Part shown: positions 1 to 7,035 of the stretch, piece after piece | Numbering within the stretch: the stretch's first letter is position 1 | Layout: every line of letters begins with the position of its first letter | Origin: Campylobacterota bacterium | Lineage (GTDB): Bacteria; Campylobacterota; Campylobacteria; Campylobacterales; Sulfurovaceae | Length of the DNA stretch: 14,109 nt | Assembly (NCBI GenBank): GCA_022600655.1 | Contig: JAHZJZ010000318.1 | Coordinates: 1-14,109, forward strand | Reading direction: 5' to 3' | Notes under the pieces: model-generated | Told to the model about the DNA's origin: nothing | The model's input: only the letters and a program-made list of their open reading frames with translations | Databases searched by the model: none | Position numbers and translations under genes: made by a program

Positions 1-2262
1 ATTGGTTCTGGGGCAGCAACTATAGGAGAAGCCGAAGCTGTTCAGGGGCTAATTCTTGGTATGAAAGGTGCGAATATCACTACGGTACTGGAGCAAGTAA
101 AAAGTGAATTGGCTACCATAGAACCCATGTTGCCAAAGGGTACGAGCATCGATATCTTCTATGACCGAACCGAACTGGTAGACTTAGCCACAGGTACAGT
201 CAAGACGGCTCTGGTTGAGGCTGTGATTTTAATCTTTGTGATTCTTCTGCTAATGCTTGGGAACTTGGCTTCTGCTTTTTCAGTAGCGTTAATTTTGCCT
301 TTTGCTCTACTTATGACTTTTATTGCTATGGAGTACTTTGGCTTAAGTGCAAACCTTATGAGCCTAGGAGGACTCGCCATCGCCATAGGAATGCTGGTCG
401 ATTCAGCTGTGGTAATGGTCGAACACATCACTGCTGAACTAGGCAACAAAGCACGAGAGCATGAGAGTAAATTGACGATTATCCGTGAAGCTTCTATTGA
501 GATGGCACCATCGATTATTACGGGGGTACTGATTATTATCATCGTCTTTATGCCTCTCTTTACACTTCAGGGGTTAGAGGGGAAACTCTTTGCTCCTGTG
601 GCATTGAGTATTGTCTTTGCACTCTTTAGTTCACTGGTTTTAGCACTTACGCTGATACCTGTGCTTAGCTCTTTTATCTTGACCAAACGAGAGGACAAAG
701 AGTCATGGTTGGTGCGACTGCTTATTAGCGTTTACCGACCCCTTTTAGAGTCTGCCATACACCATTCAAAATCTGTTATGCTTGTAGTGGTTCTGCTTTT
801 TATAGGCTCTCTCTACTTGGCTTCAGAGACAGGAAAAACCTTTATGCCAACCATGGATGAGGGGACAACCATTGTGATGATAGAGACCCCACCCTCTATT
901 TCACTAGATGAGAGTGTGGCTCTAAATCTAAAAATCCAACAGAAACTAATGAAAGCCGTTCCCGACATCGAAAAAATCATTGCACGAACAGGAAGCGACG
1001 AGATAGGTCTTGACCCCATGAGCCTTAACGATACTGACACCTTTTTGATTTTAAAACCTCAAGAGCAGTGGCAGGAGGCATCACGAGCGGATATTGTCGA
1101 AAAAATCCGTACGGTTATCGAAGAGATGGGAGGAATGGAGGGTGTCTTTACCCAACCCATCGAGATGCGTGTCTCGGAAATGATAACAGGGGTACGAGGC
1201 GACTTAGCCATTGATGTTTTCGGAAGTGATGCCAATGAATTAGAGAAGATAGCCCAAGAGATAAAAACCATTTTAGAATCCACCCAAGGAAGCTCTGATG
1301 TCTTTAAAAAAGCCAATGAGGGGGTTGCCTACTACGAACTCTCATTCAATCAGAAAAATATGGGCTACTACGGCGTACAACAAGATGAGGTAAATGAATT
1401 TCTAAACACCATGGTCACAGGCTCAAAAGTAGGCATTATCCAAGAGGGAATGCGACGCGTGGACTTGGTGGTCAAAGGCGATGCATCATTTAGAAACTCA
1501 CTGGACAAAATAGAGAAACTCTACTACCCTCTAACCAATGGAAAAAGCGTGGCTCTTAACAAACTTATAAACTTCAAACAAAGCTCTGGACCTGTGCAAA
1601 TAGAACACGAAAACGGCTACCGAAAAACCGTAGTACAGAGTAATGTAGAGGGCAGAGACCTAGTCGGTTTTGTAGAAGAGGTCAAAGCCAAAGTCAAAGA
1701 GAAGCTAACCCTACCAGCAGGATACTACCTAAGCTATGGAGGAGAGTTTGAAAACCAACAAAGAGCGTCAGATAGACTACTAATTATTGTGCCTATTGCT
1801 CTCTTTTTAGTCTTTATGTTGCTTTTTGTCTCCTTTGGTTCACTACTACAAGCAACCATTGTCTTTACCAATGTACCACTAGCCCTCATCGGAGGTTTCG
1901 CAGGACTCTATTTTAGTGGAGAGTATATGTCCGTTCCTGCTTCGGTTGGTTTTATCGCCCTGCTAGGAATTGCAATGCTCAACGGAGTGGTCATGATGAA
2001 CTACTTCAACTACCTCGTAGCCAAAGGAGTGGCAGTCAAAGAGGCGATAGTAGAGGGAGCTGTTAAACGGCTTCGCCCTGTACTTATGACAGCTCTCATC
2101 GCCTCCTTTGGACTCATCCCACTCCTTTTCGCCACAGGACCTGGCTCAGAGATACAGCGACCGTTGGCGATAGTGGTTATTAATGGATTGGTGAGTTCTA
2201 CACTTTTGACTTTGGTTATTTTGCCTATTTTGTATGGGTGGGGGTATCGTGAAAAAAAATAG
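1..2262 (+). CDS. HME-type RND heavy-metal efflux transporter, C-terminal part (5' end outside window)
   Basis: This is the inner-membrane proton/metal antiporter of a tripartite efflux pump, of the CusA/CzcA family. The reading frame is open from base 1, so the ATG at 61 is internal; about 750 of the roughly 1,030 residues usual for the family are present. The first half-repeat's TM4 reads SLGGLAIAIGMLVDSAVVMV with its proton-relay Asp encoded at 400-402. The large second periplasmic loop follows, then a second membrane bundle (codons from about 1780) with GIAMLNGVVMMNY and the closing helix before the stop. TM4 resembles CusA. The loop (DPMSLNDTDTF, EMRVSEMITGV) and TM10 resemble CzcA: of the three CusA copper-binding Met positions I recall, only the first (VMIETPP) is kept, the others being Asp and Glu. 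This favours a divalent-metal or unknown substrate over Cu(I)/Ag(I). Family certain, substrate uncertain. Confidence 0.93.
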   Translation: MGSGAATIGEAEAVQGLILGMKGANITTVLEQVKSELATIEPMLPKGTSIDIFYDRTELVDLATGTVKTALVEAVILIFVILLLMLGNLASAFSVALILPFALLMTFIAMEYFGLSANLMSLGGLAIAIGMLVDSAVVMVEHITAELGNKAREHESKLTIIREASIEMAPSIITGVLIIIIVFMPLFTLQGLEGKLFAPVALSIVFALFSSLVLALTLIPVLSSFILTKREDKESWLVRLLISVYRPLLESAIHHSKSVMLVVVLLFIGSLYLASETGKTFMPTMDEGTTIVMIETPPSISLDESVALNLKIQQKLMKAVPDIEKIIARTGSDEIGLDPMSLNDTDTFLILKPQEQWQEASRADIVEKIRTVIEEMGGMEGVFTQPIEMRVSEMITGVRGDLAIDVFGSDANELEKIAQEIKTILESTQGSSDVFKKANEGVAYYELSFNQKNMGYYGVQQDEVNEFLNTMVTGSKVGIIQEGMRRVDLVVKGDASFRNSLDKIEKLYYPLTNGKSVALNKLINFKQSSGPVQIEHENGYRKTVVQSNVEGRDLVGFVEEVKAKVKEKLTLPAGYYLSYGGEFENQQRASDRLLIIVPIALFLVFMLLFVSFGSLLQATIVFTNVPLALIGGFAGLYFSGEYMSVPASVGFIALLGIAMLNGVVMMNYFNYLVAKGVAVKEAIVEGAVKRLRPVLMTALIASFGLIPLLFATGPGSEIQRPLAIVVINGLVSSTLLTLVILPILYGWGYREKK

Positions 2263-2294
2263 TTTTTTAGTTATAATCTAAAAAAGAGAATCTC
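2263..2294 (+). promoter_or_regulatory. Possible promoter for the barrel/binding protein/kinase operon
   Basis: The 32 bp gap holds a perfect TATAAT at 2272-2277, about 17 bp before the ATG at 2295. It lies in the loop of an 8 bp AT-only inverted repeat (TTTTTTAG 2263-2270, CTAAAAAA 2278-2285). No convincing -35 box is visible, which is common in this phylum. The predicted transcript start would leave a leader of only about 10 nt with a weak AGAGA ribosome site, so read-through from the efflux gene remains an alternative. Confidence 0.3.
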
Positions 2295-3254
2295 ATGCCC
2301 TATAAAAAAATTTTATATTTCATACTCTTAACCAAACTTCTCATAGCTAGTGACCCCACTAGCTATGGTTGGAATATTCCTAATACCCCTCTAAATGTCG
2401 GTGGATATATCGATGCAACTTATGATGAGAAACGAGAAGATGAGTTTATGTTTAATGACATTGCTCTGCTCTTCTCTGCTCATAAAAACCATTTTGATAT
2501 GTTGGGGGAGGTGGAGATTTCACACCTTACCTTAGATGGTAAGAGCAATGGTAGTAGCAGTATAGAGATTATCTTGGAACGACTACAACTAAGTTATGCC
2601 TTAGAGAACGAACAGACGCTTACGGTTGGGCGATTTAATTCTGATATTGGGTACTGGAACCAAGCTCCTATTAATATTGTGCAAGATACCACGACTAAAC
2701 CACACATTGTTAAGAGTGTTTTTCCTAAAGCGACCACAGGGGTGATGTATCAAAAAGGGATTGAAGATGAAGATAGTTTAAGTTTAACCCTACAGTATAA
2801 CGATGATATCGGAAATCATGATGAGAGTATTGTGGTGGATAGACACTTGGCTATGATGTATTATGGAGTAAGTAGTGATATGTTCTCTTGGCGTATGGCA
2901 GGAGGCTCTTTTAGAAAGTATAAGGGGTATGAGGCTTATTACTTAGGTGCAGGGATACAGTATGATAGTGACGAGGTAACCCTACAGAGTGAACTCTTTA
3001 CCCAACAAAATAGCAGTGGATTTGATATCCCTTATAGTGGCTACTTGCAATCAGTTTGGCACTTTGTCAACAGACAAGATGCTGTGGTACGTTTTGAACA
3101 CTACCAAGATGAGATTTTAGATGTTCATGAAGCTATTTTTCTCATAGGATATACCTACAGACCTTGGGAAAACATGGTTTTTAAAGGGGAGTACATCTAT
3201 CATACCCAACTACCTCTCAATCGCTTTGTCTACTCATTTTCGGTGCTTTTCTAA
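2295..3254 (+). CDS. Outer-membrane beta-barrel, porin-like protein
   Basis: The product is 319 residues. It begins with a signal peptide (KKILYFILLTKLLIAS, about residues 4-19), followed by many short alternating polar/hydrophobic segments rich in Tyr, Trp and Gly, ending in YSFSVLF. A C-terminal Phe is the usual outer-membrane insertion signal of barrel proteins. The segment GGYIDATYDEKREDEFMFND near the mature N-terminus and the LTVGRFNSDIGYWNQ motif resemble porins of the OprO/OprP and cyanobacterial/proteobacterial 'porin' families, but I cannot name a substrate. The stop overlaps the start of the next gene (TAATG), so translation is probably coupled. The neighbours are a binding-protein-like gene and a sensor kinase, suggesting that the barrel feeds or takes part in a ligand-sensing system. 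Barrel nature is likely; porin function is inferred. Confidence 0.75.
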   Translation: MPYKKILYFILLTKLLIASDPTSYGWNIPNTPLNVGGYIDATYDEKREDEFMFNDIALLFSAHKNHFDMLGEVEISHLTLDGKSNGSSSIEIILERLQLSYALENEQTLTVGRFNSDIGYWNQAPINIVQDTTTKPHIVKSVFPKATTGVMYQKGIEDEDSLSLTLQYNDDIGNHDESIVVDRHLAMMYYGVSSDMFSWRMAGGSFRKYKGYEAYYLGAGIQYDSDEVTLQSELFTQQNSSGFDIPYSGYLQSVWHFVNRQDAVVRFEHYQDEILDVHEAIFLIGYTYRPWENMVFKGEYIYHTQLPLNRFVYSFSVLF

Positions 3255-3673
3255 TGTTAAAGTCTCTTCTAATACTTACCCTTTGTAGCCAACTGCTCAT
3301 GAGCGAAGAGATTGTTGTGATAGGAGATAAAGCCTTCCCAAAGGATGAGCTAACGGTTCAAGAGATTCGAGCCATCTTTTTAGATAAAAAACCTGTTTAT
3401 GTCGGTGAACATAAGGCTTTAGTAATGAATTATGAGTTTAACCATCCATTGCGTAGCTGTTTTGAAAAAAACATCTTACAAAAGAGTCAACGAAGTCTGG
3501 AACGATACTGGCGTAAAGCGTACTATCAAGGTAAACAGCCTCCTAAAATTATTAAATCTACAGCAATGCTTTTGGGTTACCTAGAGAATGTTCGCCCCTC
3601 TATCGGGTACAGTGATGCTAATACTACGTTAAACAAAAAGCTTAAAATACTCTATAGAGGAGTCTGCCAATGA
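3254..3673 (+). CDS. Small periplasmic PstS-like (PBP-like) substrate-binding protein
   Basis: The product is 139 residues with a signal peptide (SLLILTLCSQLLMS, residues 4-17). The mature part follows the pattern of the short 'phosphate ABC transporter substrate-binding' PBP-like family: VQEIRAIFLDKKPVYVG, then a conserved RSCFEKNILQKSQRSLERYW block, a KQPPK turn and a C-terminal PSIGYSDAN that matches the usual GxIGY motif. It is about half the length of a true PstS and there is no ABC permease or ATPase nearby. The ATG overlaps the barrel stop by one base, and its own TGA overlaps the kinase ATG by four (ATGA). The position directly before a kinase with a periplasmic domain suggests a ligand-binding accessory sensor rather than a transport component; this is an inference. 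Confidence 0.75.
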   Translation: MLKSLLILTLCSQLLMSEEIVVIGDKAFPKDELTVQEIRAIFLDKKPVYVGEHKALVMNYEFNHPLRSCFEKNILQKSQRSLERYWRKAYYQGKQPPKIIKSTAMLLGYLENVRPSIGYSDANTTLNKKLKILYRGVCQ

Positions 3674-5124
3674 TAGCTTCATGGAGACAACTCTCTGATA
3701 CCTATAAAATTCTTATTTTTATGCTCTTTTTAATCGTACTCATTCAATTAAGTAGCCTCTTTTATATCTGGAAGTTTGAATCAAAAGTGCTACTAGAGAG
3801 GGAACGAGAGAGCCTTAATTATCAGCTTGATGTCGATGCGAAACTGCTACAGAGTCACCTCAAAAGTCTAAACAAAGAGTTGGAGTTTTTATCTACACTG
3901 GAAGTTATAGATGACCTACTGGTTAATGATATAGATAAACGCATAGGTGTACTATTAGAAAAAAAATCTAAAGATTTAGCAGAGGGAACCATTCTTTTAG
4001 CCATGAGAGATAAAAAAATAGTCGCCTCTTCGGTGGAGCATTACAAAAAAGAGGAGTTTTTAGCATTTAAAGTCCCTGTTTTTGCCTCATTTGACAAATA
4101 CCAACAGATAGGAGAGTTACATCTTTTATATCCTTTTAAAAACCTTATGCAACTCAGTGTGGAGAACCCACACCAACAGTTATGGCTTAAACCTCCTTTT
4201 TCAAAAGAGGGTTTTACTTTACCCAAAATTAAAGATAGCATTGTTGTTTCACAAAGACTCACAGGTGTTTTAGAGGGCTGGGAACTCTATCTCTCCTATG
4301 AGGAGAAGTACGCCCTAAGCATTATAAAAGAGATAGAGACCATACTTCTTTGGGGTTCTCTCTTTTCACTCTTTTCTCTACTGTTGGTTATCTGGATACT
4401 CTACCAAAAACAGATAGATATTCTGCATCATACCCAAGGGGTTTTAGAGCTAAAACGAACCTTTCTCTCAACCATGTCACATGAGTTGCGTACCCCTTTA
4501 GGCTCTATTTTGAACCTGACGCAACACCTTATGATAAGCCCCAAGATAAGTGACAGTGATGTCGATATGTTAAAACGTATTGAGAACTCTTCGGAGCATC
4601 TACTCTCGATGATTAATAACCTTTTACAACTCTCTAAACTAGAATCTCATACTATGAGCATACAGAAAGAGTCTGTGGATGTCTCCATGATTATTGAAGA
4701 GATGATAGAGATGGTTGAACCTCTTATTGATGAGAAAAACCTACAGTTAGAAAAACAGTTACTCAATAGAGAGAGAACCATTATAACCGATACACATCTC
4801 TTTAAACAGGTCGTTATGAATCTACTCTCTAATGCCATTAAATATACAGAAAAAGGAAGCATCCGCATATCACTCAAAGAGCAAAAAGGGCAACTCTTAT
4901 TTACTGTAGTTGATACAGGTATAGGTATCGCCAAAGAGAAACAGGAGTCTCTCTTTTCTGAATTTTATCAAGCCCATATGGGAAGTAGAGAGATTAAACA
5001 CAGTACAGGTTTAGGATTGGCTTTAAGCCAAAAGGTTGCTGAACTTATTAATGGAAAGATAGCTATTGAGAGTGATGGGGTTGGAAAGGGAGTGAAGGCA
5101 ACTTTTATATTTTCATCACTTTAG
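3670..5124 (+). CDS. Membrane sensor histidine kinase (HK1)
   Basis: The product is a 484-residue kinase with two membrane helices (about residues 14-34 and 224-245) that bracket a periplasmic sensor region of about 190 residues. The cytoplasmic part has the dimerisation/phosphoacceptor motif STMSHELRTPLGS with His271, the N box MNLLSNAIKYT (Asn384, Asn388), the G1 box DTGIGIA (Asp415) and the G2 box GLGLAL (447-452). All catalytic motifs look intact. It is translationally coupled to the binding-protein gene (ATGA overlap at 3670-3673). The 3' end overlaps by 9 bp, on the opposite strand, the 3' end of the response regulator that is its most probable partner. The kinase probably reads a periplasmic ligand presented with the help of the two preceding genes. 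The phosphotransfer role is well supported; the stimulus is unknown. Confidence 0.95.
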   Translation: MIASWRQLSDTYKILIFMLFLIVLIQLSSLFYIWKFESKVLLERERESLNYQLDVDAKLLQSHLKSLNKELEFLSTLEVIDDLLVNDIDKRIGVLLEKKSKDLAEGTILLAMRDKKIVASSVEHYKKEEFLAFKVPVFASFDKYQQIGELHLLYPFKNLMQLSVENPHQQLWLKPPFSKEGFTLPKIKDSIVVSQRLTGVLEGWELYLSYEEKYALSIIKEIETILLWGSLFSLFSLLLVIWILYQKQIDILHHTQGVLELKRTFLSTMSHELRTPLGSILNLTQHLMISPKISDSDVDMLKRIENSSEHLLSMINNLLQLSKLESHTMSIQKESVDVSMIIEEMIEMVEPLIDEKNLQLEKQLLNRERTIITDTHLFKQVVMNLLSNAIKYTEKGSIRISLKEQKGQLLFTVVDTGIGIAKEKQESLFSEFYQAHMGSREIKHSTGLGLALSQKVAELINGKIAIESDGVGKGVKATFIFSSL

Positions 5125-5791
5125 AGATTTTATTTTAAATCCAACCCCTCTAACGGTCTCAATAACACCAGAGGCTGACCCCAACTTTTTACGAAGATTT
5201 TTAATATGAGCATCAACTAAATTATTAGAACGAAAGGTGTCAAAATCACGATTTAAATGTTCATTAATCTGATAACGGGTTAAGACTACATTACTGTTTA
5301 AGAGTAGAAACTCTAAAAGTTCAAACTCTTTTTTAGAGAGGGTTACAGCTTTGTTATCAACCAAAATTTCACGCTTAAAGAGATTTATACTAAGATTATC
5401 AATAACAACTTGGGACTGTTTCTGTCGACTCTCACGACGTAATAACACCCGAATTCTTGCTACTAACTCAATGTTTGAAAAAAGGTTTTTGCATATAGTC
5501 ATCAGCCCCTGCTTCAAGAGCCTCTACTTTCTCTGTTGTCTCCCCTTTTGAGGAGAGAAGTAGCACAGGTGTGGTATCATTATAACGCTGTCGTTGCATT
5601 TTAAGAAACTCTACGCCACTACCATCAGGTAACATCCAATCCAAAATAATCAAATCGTAGTTCTGTTTCTCCAAAGCAGCGTTTCCCTCTTCCAAAGCGT
5701 AGGCTGTATGGACATCAAAACTGGCTTCTAAGAGCAATTTTTTCAGCCCAAAAACAAGCTCTTGATTATCATCTATTATTAGTATATGCAT
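5116..5791 (-). pseudogene. OmpR-family response regulator (RR1), interrupted by a one-base frameshift
   Basis: Two adjacent frames together make one regulator of about 224 residues. The first (5791 down to 5468) is a complete receiver: acidic pair Asp7/Asp8, phosphoacceptor Asp51 in LILDWMLP, Ser80/81 and Lys102 in MQKPF. It then runs into FFKH and a stop. The second frame (usable from about 5490 to 5116) continues SNIELVARIRVLLRR and a winged-helix domain ending in TVRGVGFKIK. Removing one base from the A6 run at 5478-5483 (T6 in the message) restores KPFSNIELVARI, the normal receiver-linker sequence. The start at 5791 has an AGGA site 6 nt upstream. It faces HK1 tail to tail, an unusual order for a cognate pair. 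It may be a real loss, a sequencing error, or expression by slippage. The downstream half could be translated from internal ATGs at 5517 or 5502, but these lie inside the receiver. Confidence 0.85.
5478..5483 (-). other. Frameshift site in RR1: six-base homopolymer
   Basis: Six A on the plus strand (six U in the RR1 message) lie exactly at the receiver-to-linker junction. Five would give a continuous frame through KPFSNIEL; six gives KPFFKH-stop. Homopolymers are typical sites of sequencing error and of polymerase slippage. Confidence 0.8.
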
Positions 5792-5830
5792 CTCTTTTCC
5801 TATATAGGTTTAAAATATTAATTATACTTA

Positions 5831-5862
5831 AGTTTACTAGGAGTTTATGAAGTTTTTATGAA
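5831..5862 (-). promoter_or_regulatory. Predicted RR1 promoter with tandem TTCATA operator
   Basis: Read on the minus strand, TTCATAAAAAC is followed immediately by TTCATAAAC (5862-5843), an 11-bp-period direct repeat as used by OmpR/PhoB-family regulators. Nine bases after the second TTCATA hexamer (5851-5846) lies TAAACT (5836-5831), a weak -10 box. This predicts a transcript start near 5824 and a leader of about 33 nt to the RR1 ATG. It implies autoregulation. The same spacing recurs at the facing promoter and at four promoters on the right side of the window. Confidence 0.5.
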
Positions 5863-5896
5863 ATATAACTTTAACTTTTTAAGTAGTATTCAAAAA

Positions 5897-5928
5897 TTCA
5901 TAATAAATTCATAAACATAGCTCATAAT
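5897..5928 (+). promoter_or_regulatory. Predicted promoter of the lipoprotein-fccB operon with tandem TTCATA operator
   Basis: AAATTCATAA occurs at 5894-5903 and again at 5905-5914, so the TTCATA hexamers start at 5897 and 5908, exactly 11 bp apart. After 9 bp comes CATAAT at 5923-5928, five of six bases of the -10 consensus. The operator takes the place of a -35 box, the layout of an activator-dependent class II promoter. A good ribosome site (AAGGAG, 5946-5951) precedes the ATG at 5958. The likely binder is RR1, encoded divergently; this is inferred from position and repeat period. Confidence 0.5.
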
Positions 5929-5957
5929 ATGAAAAATTAACTCATAAGGAGTCAAGT

Positions 5958-7025
5958 ATGAAAGTACAAAACAAATCTCTTTTGACTGGATACAGTTTAA
6001 CCCTTTGTCTTATTTTAGCAGGTTGTGGTGGAGGTGGTAGCACTTCAACCTCATCTACTGATGATGATAGTAGTAGTAATACTCAAACACCAACAACTAT
6101 GGAAAAGTCAACCTATAGTTTATCTGGTACGGTTCCAGGTACATTAATCGAAGCTTTCTGTAAAGATGGGAGTTACTATAGTGTTAACTCAACCGATGAT
6201 GGGACAGAAAACCACCCGTTTACCCTTACTCTACCATCTGATATTGAGTGTAAACTGGTAATGACCACCAATGAAAAGCAGAGTGATGTTACACAATATA
6301 TTATTACCCCTATACTACTAAATGATGGGGAGACAACATCTAGCTATTTTGAACTGGATGATAATGTGAGTCTGGGTCATATCGCACTGCCAATGTCAGG
6401 AGAGGGTGTACAAGAGCCTTTTACTGTTGAAGTGTCAGATGAAAAACTACAGGTTAAAAGCTTTAGCTATGATGCCCTAGATACAGACGGTGATAATGTA
6501 CCCAATGTCTATGAAGATGATGACGATGACGGAGTATATAATAAGTATGATGAAGATGATAACAACAATGAAAATGACTCTGATGGTGACGGTGTAGAGA
6601 ATCAGTATGACTCAGACGATGATAATGATGGTACTAAAGATACCGAAGAGTCTGAGAGCAGTGAAACAGAAGAGTCAGATGATGAAAATGAAGACAAAGA
6701 AGAGGAGTCCCAAGAGGATGAAGATGAAAAAGATGAAGATGAAAAAGATGATGAGACTGAAAACAGCAACAGTGCAACCATTACTCTTCCAACTTCATAC
6801 AAAGCCGATGCAGGAAGACTGTTAGGTTCACAGTGTGCCCAGTGTCATGGAACCAATGGAGTTTCGGTAAACAAATGGGACAGCATTGCAGGTGAAGATG
6901 ACCTAGAAGATGAGATTTTTGAAGATGATGAACCCATTATGTCTGCACAAGCTCATGGATATACCAGTGAAGAGATTACACTGATTGGTAACTGGTTAAA
7001 AACCCTTAGTAAAAATGATGATTAG
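5958..7025 (+). CDS. Acidic Ca-binding-type lipoprotein with C-terminal mono-haem cytochrome c domain (probable FccB electron partner)
   Basis: The product is 355 residues. Residues 1-23 form a lipoprotein signal with lipobox LAGC (Cys23); the residue after Cys is Gly, so outer-membrane sorting is likely. A Ser/Thr/Asp linker leads to a beta-rich domain (about 55-170). Then come Asp-rich thrombospondin type 3-like repeats (DTDGDNVPN, DSDGDGVENQYDSDDDNDG; about 175-225), typical calcium sites, and a very acidic Glu/Asp/Lys stretch (about 226-270). A cytochrome c domain ends the protein: CAQCH at 293-297 and a candidate distal Met328. The fccB start lies 10 nt after its stop, so the two are one operon, and the haem domain is the obvious electron acceptor for the flavoprotein. 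It differs from classical FccA, which is a dihaem cytochrome without the acidic region. The start is set by AAGGAG 6 nt upstream. Domain calls are firm, the partnership is inferred. Confidence 0.88.
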   Translation: MKVQNKSLLTGYSLTLCLILAGCGGGGSTSTSSTDDDSSSNTQTPTTMEKSTYSLSGTVPGTLIEAFCKDGSYYSVNSTDDGTENHPFTLTLPSDIECKLVMTTNEKQSDVTQYIITPILLNDGETTSSYFELDDNVSLGHIALPMSGEGVQEPFTVEVSDEKLQVKSFSYDALDTDGDNVPNVYEDDDDDGVYNKYDEDDNNNENDSDGDGVENQYDSDDDNDGTKDTEESESSETEESDDENEDKEEESQEDEDEKDEDEKDDETENSNSATITLPTSYKADAGRLLGSQCAQCHGTNGVSVNKWDSIAGEDDLEDEIFEDDEPIMSAQAHGYTSEEITLIGNWLKTLSKNDD

Positions 7026-7035
7026 GAGAAAACAG

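Noticed and set aside
159..542. 127-codon antisense frame in the RND gene, and similar antisense frames elsewhere
   Set aside because: No ribosome site or recognisable domain; explained by codon use of the real gene.
2263..2285. AT-only inverted repeat after the RND gene as a terminator
   Set aside because: The 8 bp stem has a single G-C pair, and the loop contains a perfect TATAAT; more likely promoter sequence.
6602..6825. Open frames on both strands across the acidic region of the lipoprotein
   Set aside because: They are shadows of the biased Asp/Glu/Ser codons; compositions are low-complexity and there are no ribosome sites.
7015..7035. Upstream in-frame ATG for fccB at 7015
   Set aside because: It lies inside the preceding gene without a ribosome site; AGGAG at 7024-7028 and the Tat signal support 7036.
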